A DNA stretch of 64,000 nt. Origin: Enterococcus ureilyticus (GTDB taxonomy: Bacteria > Bacillota > Bacilli > Lactobacillales > Enterococcaceae). Position numbers and translations under genes: made by a program. Where the stretch lies: positions 167,296 through 231,295 of the forward strand of contig NZ_MIKC01000034.1 in NCBI RefSeq assembly GCF_001730315.1, written 5' to 3'. This document shows, piece after piece, positions 55,666 through 61,773 of this stretch (the first letter of the stretch is position 1; each line of letters opens with the position of its first letter). The notes below the pieces were generated by a model, which saw only the letters and a program-made list of their open reading frames with translations, was not told the DNA's origin and ran no database searches.

Positions 55666-56016
55666 ATGAAAAAACAGCGAATGATTTGTTTTGTTCTAAC
55701 TCCTTTAATTTTTCTTGCCGTGTCTTTCGGTACGATCAATGAGGCCACAGCTGAGGAGGGTGGACAAGTACAGACAAATGCAGGAATCGTCTTTAAGGAA
55801 TCAGATTCCTCAACAGCTCAAACGAATGAATCAACACACAATGATTCTTCAAGTAATAAACTTCCAAACACTGGCAAGAAGCCGACAGGACGATTGCCAA
55901 ATACTGGGGATTTAATAAAAGTTAGCATGCTCTTCACAGGAGGCGCACTTATCCTAATTGCGTTGATCGTCTTCTTTTGGAAGAAGCGAAAACGCGTAAA
56001 AAGGGAGTGTGAATAA
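55666..56016 (+). CDS. Small LPXTG wall-anchored protein with a doubled sorting motif
   Basis: This 116-residue protein has a signal peptide (ending about ATAEE), a Ser/Thr/Asn-rich stretch, two LPNTG motifs (LPNTGKKPTGRLPNTGD) and a C-terminal helix (VSMLFTGGALILIALIVFFW) followed by KKRKRVKRE. Sortase A should link it to peptidoglycan. Small LPXTG proteins of this kind are regular members of WxL loci, and here it may provide a covalent anchor for the lectin proteins. GAGAGGAG precedes the ATG. Confidence 0.9.
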   Translation: MKKQRMICFVLTPLIFLAVSFGTINEATAEEGGQVQTNAGIVFKESDSSTAQTNESTHNDSSSNKLPNTGKKPTGRLPNTGDLIKVSMLFTGGALILIALIVFFWKKRKRVKRECE

Positions 56017-56017
56017 G

Positions 56018-56809
56018 ATGGGAAGAAAATTACTCATCTGCTGCTTACTGTTTCCCCTTCTGTTAATGACTCCAGTGACGAGTCAAGCAGAAGAGTCGAA
56101 TTACTCTGGTGAAGGAACAATCCGATTTAGTGGGAAGCAACCATTACAAGTGATGGACCCTGAACATCCAGAAAAACCTGCTGATCCAGGGGGCAGCCCT
56201 CATACTGATAACCTATTGAGGATTGATTTTGTCCCTAAAATTACCTTTTCGGATGCAACGATGTCTGAACAGGATCAAACCTATTACGGAAATGCCCAAC
56301 TTTTCAATGATGATACCGGAGCGAGAGGAAACTTTATTCAAGTATCCGATTTTAGAAACGACAGCCAAGGCTGGACTTTACAGTTAAAGCAAGAAACGCA
56401 GTTCCAGAATCAATCGGCGAAAAGCAAGGAGTTAAAAGGCGCAGTGCTGTCCTTTGACAAATCATGGGCAAACTCCATAAATGACCAAACAACCGCACCT
56501 ACGGTTTCAAAAGAAGTGATTCGTCTTTCGAATATTGGTGAAGTCTATAACTTAGCTGAAGCCAAGCCGAAAAAAGGTGAGGGAACCTGGGCAATTGCCT
56601 TTGGAGCATCTGTTACGAATACCAATCAACAGGCAGATACATTAAGGCCTAAATTGGACGAAAAGAATAATCCAATCGTAGATCCAGCGTTTAATAATCA
56701 ACCAATTTATGAGAATCAAGCAATTTCTTTATTCGTACCCGGTAAAACAGAAAAAGAGCCGGGCAACTACCAAACGGTGTTAACTTGGATTTTATCCGAG
56801 CTACCATAA
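56018..56809 (+). CDS. WxL-domain surface protein
   Basis: This 263-residue secreted protein consists of a signal peptide (about 1-25), a short Pro-rich linker and one WxL domain with both canonical motifs: GWTLQLKQ and LTWILSELP. The ATG at 56018 is chosen because AAGGGAG (56001-56007) is at the right distance; a GTG at 56009 touches it. The previous gene ends just upstream, so translation is probably coupled. It binds the cell wall non-covalently. Confidence 0.9.
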   Translation: MGRKLLICCLLFPLLLMTPVTSQAEESNYSGEGTIRFSGKQPLQVMDPEHPEKPADPGGSPHTDNLLRIDFVPKITFSDATMSEQDQTYYGNAQLFNDDTGARGNFIQVSDFRNDSQGWTLQLKQETQFQNQSAKSKELKGAVLSFDKSWANSINDQTTAPTVSKEVIRLSNIGEVYNLAEAKPKKGEGTWAIAFGASVTNTNQQADTLRPKLDEKNNPIVDPAFNNQPIYENQAISLFVPGKTEKEPGNYQTVLTWILSELP

Positions 56810-56837
56810 ATTATAAAAACTCTAGGAGGAAACACAA

Positions 56838-57614
56838 ATGAAATTAACACACAAATTATGCGCAGCTACGCTATTAGCAGTATTAGGAGCAGCAGTAGCA
56901 GTGCCAAATGCAGTACAAGCAGCAGACGAACCAGCATCATGGAGCGGAAAAGGTTCAATCAACTTTGTAGAAGATACTGGGGTAGACCAACCGACAGATC
57001 CAACTGATCCAACAAAACCAGTTGATCCAGAAAATCCAATTGTCACTCCGCCAGTCAATCCAGCAACAGGACCATTAAAAGTGATTGCAGTAACGGATTT
57101 AGATTTTGGTACAGATAATAAAGTTACGCCAGCATCTGGAAGTGGTTGGGAATATTCAGCAAAAGCTGCTCAAATTGAATACAAAGACGGTACTAAAGTT
57201 GCTAGTCCAAATTTCGTTCAGTTTAAAGATACACGTGCAGATAACAAAGCAAATAAACACACAGTAACTGCTAAAGCAACTGCGTTCACAAATTCAGAAA
57301 ATCAAGAGCTAAAAGCAGCGCAATTGAACTTTAGCAATGTGAAATTGGTTAATGGAGCCGATCAGAATCAAGTGAATGAAACTGGCGTTAAAGCAGTACA
57401 AACGGTTGAAACGGATGGTACAACACCTGCAACATTTGTGACACAAGATGCAGATGACAAAGGTTTTGGTCAATTTACCTTGCAATTCGGAGATACGGCA
57501 GATAATACGGCAGATGATTCAGTTAAATTATGGGTACCAGCCGAAGGGAATAAATTATCAACAAGCAGCAGCTATACTTCAACAATCACTTGGACAATTG
57601 CTGACGCACGATAA
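56838..57614 (+). CDS. WxL-domain surface protein lacking the first Trp motif
   Basis: This 258-residue protein has a signal peptide (ending VQAAD), a Pro/Asp/Thr-rich linker (VDQPTDPTDPTKPVDPENP) and one WxL-like domain. The second motif is present as ITWTIADAR, but the first site reads HTVTAKA where WTLxV is expected. Codon use is more biased and the protein simpler in composition than its neighbours, as if highly expressed. A terminator follows, so the upstream part of the locus may end here and the next genes be read at lower level. Confidence 0.85.
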   Translation: MKLTHKLCAATLLAVLGAAVAVPNAVQAADEPASWSGKGSINFVEDTGVDQPTDPTDPTKPVDPENPIVTPPVNPATGPLKVIAVTDLDFGTDNKVTPASGSGWEYSAKAAQIEYKDGTKVASPNFVQFKDTRADNKANKHTVTAKATAFTNSENQELKAAQLNFSNVKLVNGADQNQVNETGVKAVQTVETDGTTPATFVTQDADDKGFGQFTLQFGDTADNTADDSVKLWVPAEGNKLSTSSSYTSTITWTIADAR

Positions 57615-57652
57615 TTCAAGTAAAAGATAAAAAGTATTGATGAAAGAGATTA

Positions 57653-57691
57653 AACAAGTCCGCCTATATTAGGCGTACTTGTTCCTCTTTT
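57653..57691 (+). terminator. Internal terminator of the WxL locus
   Basis: AACAAGTCCGCCT-ATATT-AGGCGTACTTGTT with one mismatch, followed by CCTCTTTTT. There is no clear promoter between it and the next gene, so read-through is likely. Confidence 0.7.
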
Positions 57692-57706
57692 TAAGAAAGG
57701 GCAATC

Positions 57707-58777
57707 ATGATGAAAAAAACGAGTTTAATGTGCTTAGCAGTTATTTTATACATAGGTTTGATAATCGGTATTTTACCCACAACAGGACAAGCAGCGCAAG
57801 AAGATGGAAGTGGGTTCACATATAAAGTCATTCAGCCTGAAAATCAACACAATAAAGATGTCGGCTATTTTGATCTCCGAATGACACCAAGCCAAGAACA
57901 AACGGTCACCATTAAAATGAACAATAGTTCAGCTGAAGAAATCACAGTAGATGTAGCGATTAACAGTGCAAAGACGAATACAAATGGTGTAATCGAATAC
58001 GGTCCATCCAAATTAGAAAAAGATGCCTCACTTAAGTATGATTTTGCTGATTTAGTAAAAGGTGAAAAAACAGTTAAGATCCCTGCAAAACAAAGTGTAG
58101 AATATAAATTAAACATAAAAATGCCAGGTTCCCAATATGATGGCGTCATTTCTGGTGGTATCTACATGATTCAAAAAGGGCAGACGGAAAGTCAAAAAGC
58201 GATGATCAAAAATGAATATGGCTACATGGTTGGAATGATTTTGACCGAAACAGATACTGCGATGAAGTCTGAGCTAAAACTTAATAAAGTTTTCGCTGAT
58301 CAGCAAAATTACCGAAACGCAGTGTTCATCAATTATTCAAATACACAACCTGCCTACATCGATGATATGACCGTTGATGTTCAAGTCATGAAAAAAGGGT
58401 CGAGTGAAGTTCTTTATGATACAAAACAAAATAAAATGAGAATGGCGCCTAATTCACAAATTAATTTTCCAGTTCCAATGAATGGTGAAAAGATGGTTGC
58501 AGGTGAGTATGTGGCTCATGTTGTAATCACAACAGAAAATGATGGTAAATGGACTTGGGAACAGAACTTCGAGATCACAAATGAAGAAGCAGATAAGTTT
58601 AACCAAGAAGATGTTAGTTTATTACAGGAAAGTCGAGTAGACTGGTCGTTGATCATTATAGTGGTCGCTAGTGCGTTAGGGATTATATTGATTATATTCT
58701 TTGCGGTTCGTTTCTTGAGAAAAAAGAATCAAAAGAAAACAAAAAAGAAAAAGAAATCAAGCAAGAAAAAAAGGTAG
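57707..58777 (+). CDS. WxL-interacting membrane protein (DUF916/DUF3324 type)
   Basis: This 356-residue protein has a signal peptide, a DUF916-like domain (about 35-150, start GFTYKVIQPENQHNKDVGYF), a DUF3324-like domain (about 160-295), one membrane helix (about 306-330) and a very Lys-rich cytoplasmic tail (KKTKKKKKSSKKKR). Such proteins bind WxL proteins and peptidoglycan and hold the complex at the cell surface. AAAGGG precedes tandem ATGs at 57707 and 57710. Confidence 0.9.
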   Translation: MMKKTSLMCLAVILYIGLIIGILPTTGQAAQEDGSGFTYKVIQPENQHNKDVGYFDLRMTPSQEQTVTIKMNNSSAEEITVDVAINSAKTNTNGVIEYGPSKLEKDASLKYDFADLVKGEKTVKIPAKQSVEYKLNIKMPGSQYDGVISGGIYMIQKGQTESQKAMIKNEYGYMVGMILTETDTAMKSELKLNKVFADQQNYRNAVFINYSNTQPAYIDDMTVDVQVMKKGSSEVLYDTKQNKMRMAPNSQINFPVPMNGEKMVAGEYVAHVVITTENDGKWTWEQNFEITNEEADKFNQEDVSLLQESRVDWSLIIIVVASALGIILIIFFAVRFLRKKNQKKTKKKKKSSKKKR

Positions 58778-58859
58778 TGGCATAAAATGGGGATTAAAAG
58801 TGAAAATGTAAGGGTATTGAAATAGAGTAAATAATTAATTATTTTTGGAGGATAGAAAC

Positions 58860-59525
58860 ATGTCGATATTAGATTGGCTATTCATTGGGATACTTTCAAC
58901 GGCAATCCTCTGTATTATTTTTGCAGTTGTTTTCCTAATTTCTTATTTTTTAACGAAGAAAAAGAGACTAGCATTAAAACAACGTCGAATAAAAAATAAA
59001 AAGAAACGCAGAGTTTTAAAAAAGAAAATCCATTTATTGAAGCAAAAAGGTAAAAAACAGATGCAATCAGGAATGATCTTTTTGATTTTAGGTTTGATAT
59101 TAGCAGGCGGAGCCGTATTTTCCCGCTATCATCAAGCCACCAATCTAGGAAATCGTGACTCTGACGCTATCGTAGAAGGGTATTATTTATTAAACAAAAC
59201 ATCTGAGCAGTTAGGAACAATTGAAGGAACCACAAATGTTGAAAAAACAAGAAAAAATTTGCGTGAGCTAGCAGCTAAATTGTCTGGTTTTGGGGTTCGT
59301 TACGCTGATCCAAGATTAACGGTAGACGGACAGCAACTATTAAATCGATATTATACGCAAATGAAAGAATTAGGTCTTAACTTGAACAATCAATCGATCG
59401 AAAGTCTACAGGAAAAAACAACCTACGACAATTATTTAGCAGATATAAAAAAAGTCAAAACGATTCAAAAAAAGGTTTTCACGTATTTTAATGTGAATGA
59501 ATCAGCGTTAAGTCAAAAGAAATAA
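58860..59525 (+). CDS. Membrane protein of the WxL locus
   Basis: I do not recognise the family. The 221-residue protein has two membrane helices (about 5-32 and 72-92) separated by a very basic loop (KKKRLALKQRRIKNKKKRR), then an outer helical domain of about 125 residues without Cys. GGAGGATAG precedes the ATG at 58860. Position between the WxL-interacting protein and the signal-peptidase homologue suggests a role in export or assembly of the complex. Confidence 0.7.
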   Translation: MSILDWLFIGILSTAILCIIFAVVFLISYFLTKKKRLALKQRRIKNKKKRRVLKKKIHLLKQKGKKQMQSGMIFLILGLILAGGAVFSRYHQATNLGNRDSDAIVEGYYLLNKTSEQLGTIEGTTNVEKTRKNLRELAAKLSGFGVRYADPRLTVDGQQLLNRYYTQMKELGLNLNNQSIESLQEKTTYDNYLADIKKVKTIQKKVFTYFNVNESALSQKK

Positions 59526-59552
59526 CATGTTAAGAAATGGCTGTGAAGCTAA

Positions 59553-60161
59553 ATGACGAAAAAGAAAGTAATTACTAAGAATAAAAAAAGAAGAAAGAAA
59601 AATAAGAAACAAAGACTTCTTCAAGAACTCAGTAAAGAAGTAGGCATAACTTTTTTGATTGTATTGTTATGCTTATTTTTACTTTCCAGAGTTGTTTTTG
59701 TATTGCCCAAAAATGAAGGGTATGGGATGCGGGAAGCGTTGAATGATGGCGATCGTGTATATGTGGATCGACTTGGTACCCCAAAACGTTTTTCATTAAT
59801 TTATTTCAAGCAACCTGATGGAAATGAAACCTCAATACGGCGAGTCATTGGGTTGCCAGGGGAACGAATACTCTATTCCAAGGATGAACTTTACGTCGAT
59901 GGACGACTTGTTGTAGAACGTTTTTTACAGAAAAAGTTAGCGCAAGCTAAAATAGATGATGAAATGATTACCGAAGATTTTGACTCCATTGCTATTTTAG
60001 GAACAACAGATGGCATTATTCCAAAGGGCAAATACCTTGTGCTTGGGGATAACCGTAACTACGCCACAGATAGTCGTTATTATGGTTTAGTTGATCAACG
60101 AGATGTGATTGGGATTGTAAAACTACGATTGTTACCTTTTTATCAGATTGGTATCCAATGA
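59553..60161 (+). CDS. Signal peptidase I homologue without catalytic residues
   Basis: This 202-residue protein has a long basic N-terminus, one membrane helix (about 31-51) and the signal-peptidase I fold motifs: GDRVYVDR, RRVIGLPGE and LGDNRNYATDSRYYG. The catalytic Ser of the SMxP motif is Gly58 (GYGMRE), and the general-base Lys before RVIGLPG is Arg96. Proteolysis by the Ser/Lys dyad is therefore not expected. In streptococcal pilus loci a similar catalytically dead homologue (SipA) is needed for assembly, so a chaperone role for the WxL complex is plausible. It is the last gene of the locus. Confidence 0.88.
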   Translation: MTKKKVITKNKKRRKKNKKQRLLQELSKEVGITFLIVLLCLFLLSRVVFVLPKNEGYGMREALNDGDRVYVDRLGTPKRFSLIYFKQPDGNETSIRRVIGLPGERILYSKDELYVDGRLVVERFLQKKLAQAKIDDEMITEDFDSIAILGTTDGIIPKGKYLVLGDNRNYATDSRYYGLVDQRDVIGIVKLRLLPFYQIGIQ

Positions 60162-60295
60162 AGTGATAAAAAAACGGTGGGTAACGTATTGAGATAAAAA
60201 AGTGAAATGAGCAAAGTAAAAGTTAACAGCTTATAAAATCGTTGAAAAGAGAATTAGAATAATGAACTATTGAAGTCTATTGAATGAAAAAAATG

Positions 60296-60324
60296 TTTAT
60301 TTTTTATGAAAAAAGAGATATAAT
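60296..60324 (+). promoter_or_regulatory. Promoter of the carbonic anhydrase gene
   Basis: TATAAT at 60319-60324 with a weak -35 (TTTATT, 60296), 17 bases apart. Confidence 0.5.
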
Positions 60325-60356
60325 GGATTGTATTTTGAAGAAAGAAGGATGAAAAA

Positions 60357-61130
60357 ATGAAAAGAAAAACACTCTCTCTATTACTTTTAAGTTTTACAGC
60401 CGTTTTAGCTGTTGGCTGTACATCAAACAAAAGTGCTAGTGACGCATCTGATAAGAAAGAAGCTAAAACAGAATCGACAACACATGCAAAAAAATCTGAA
60501 CATATCGATTATGATGATCAAGAAGAGTGGGAATTCTCTGCTGGGAAGATGCAGTCACCAATTGATATTGTTACTAAAAAAGCAGAAGTGATGACACCAG
60601 ATACTGGAACAATCACAATTGATTACGGAAAAGATATTACGAAAGCTGAGAATAATGGTCATAGTATCCAAATCACAGATGGTGGTACATCCGTGATTAA
60701 TGGACGAAACTTTACCTTAAGTCAGTTTCATTTTCATGCGGAGAGTGAACATACTGTTGACGGTAAACATTATCCGATCGAAGCACATTTTGTCAATACT
60801 GCCCAAGATGGACGCATTGCAGTGATTGGAGTATTTTTCAAGGAAGGTATTGAAAATAAAGGCTTCCAAGAAGTTTTAGATGACGTAAACAATGATAAAA
60901 ACGATCCAATAACTGACTTAAATGATATGATTCCATCTAATAGAAGCTATTATCATTATCTAGGTTCATTGACTACACCGCCACTAAATGAAAATGTGGA
61001 ATGGTATGTGATGAAAGAACCTGTGGAAGTATCTTCAGCTCAAATCGAAGAATTCAAAAAATTGTATTCTCATAATAATCGAGAAGTTCAACCATTGAAT
61101 GATCGATCAATTTTAGAACATGATGAATAA
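60357..61130 (+). CDS. Alpha-class carbonic anhydrase lipoprotein
   Basis: This 257-residue lipoprotein (lipobox AVGC, Cys21) carries a full alpha carbonic anhydrase domain: SPIDI near the N-terminus, zinc ligands in FHFHAESEH and EAHFV, and SLTTPPLNENVEWYV at the substrate end. It interconverts CO2 and bicarbonate outside the membrane, which can buffer pH or supply bicarbonate. AAGGATG precedes the ATG. It has its own promoter and a very strong terminator, so it is separate from the WxL locus. Confidence 0.94.
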   Translation: MKRKTLSLLLLSFTAVLAVGCTSNKSASDASDKKEAKTESTTHAKKSEHIDYDDQEEWEFSAGKMQSPIDIVTKKAEVMTPDTGTITIDYGKDITKAENNGHSIQITDGGTSVINGRNFTLSQFHFHAESEHTVDGKHYPIEAHFVNTAQDGRIAVIGVFFKEGIENKGFQEVLDDVNNDKNDPITDLNDMIPSNRSYYHYLGSLTTPPLNENVEWYVMKEPVEVSSAQIEEFKKLYSHNNREVQPLNDRSILEHDE

Positions 61131-61157
61131 TTAGAATACTATTTTTAATGATTATAA

Positions 61158-61216
61158 TTTGAGATCACTATTTATGACTACATCGATTGTCATAAATAGT
61201 GATCTCAAATTTTTTA
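61158..61216. terminator. Terminator after the carbonic anhydrase gene
   Basis: TTTGAGATCACTATTTATGA pairs perfectly with its complement over about 21 bases, followed by six T. Confidence 0.9.
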
Positions 61217-61773
61217 GCAATCAGATAATTGAAAATTACATATAGAACTAAACAATAAAGGGACAAATGTTAACTTTAATTGAAATAATGTCGAAATTTT
61301 TTTGAGCTAAAATAGTTTGCTATTATATTAAAAAGACAAAATAAAACATATTGAAAAAATGGTTTGATTTTTCAATATGTTTTATTTTTTTACATTTAAA
61401 GAGTATTGTCTATTTTTTTTAATAAAATTAGATGTTATTCTGTCGATGATTTTATAACGTTTCATTATTAAAAGTAAAAATATGACCTTAAAACGTAACG
61501 GAGTAAATATATTTATTTTCTTTTGTATGTATGAATTTGTTATGTAATAAAGAATTGATTGTTAGTTAAGTGAAGTTAATAGAGTTATTGGAAAATTATG
61601 AGGATAAAATGTTTTTTTACAGGTATTTTAATTGGATAAATTAACAAAAAATATTTTTAATCATTTTTTTATAATCATTTTTTGAAATGTGTCATATTAA
61701 AAAAAGAAACACTTGTTGTTCTAACTTAATATATACTGTTGATATCTTGCAAGTATGAAAGGAGAATTTAGTG
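61217..61773. other. AT-rich intergenic region ahead of the adhesin gene
   Basis: Contains an orphan hairpin (61338-61391) and a TATACT at 61732-61737 that may be the adhesin -10. No gene is visible. Confidence 0.5.
61302..61391 (+). ncRNA. Possible very short transcript: promoter-like sequence directly followed by a terminator hairpin
   Basis: TTGAGC (61302) and TATATT (61324) are 16 bases apart. The perfect stem AAATAAAACATATTGAAAAA / TTTTTCAATATGTTTTATTT with a T tail follows at 61338-61391. No reading frame lies between them. Confidence 0.3.
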
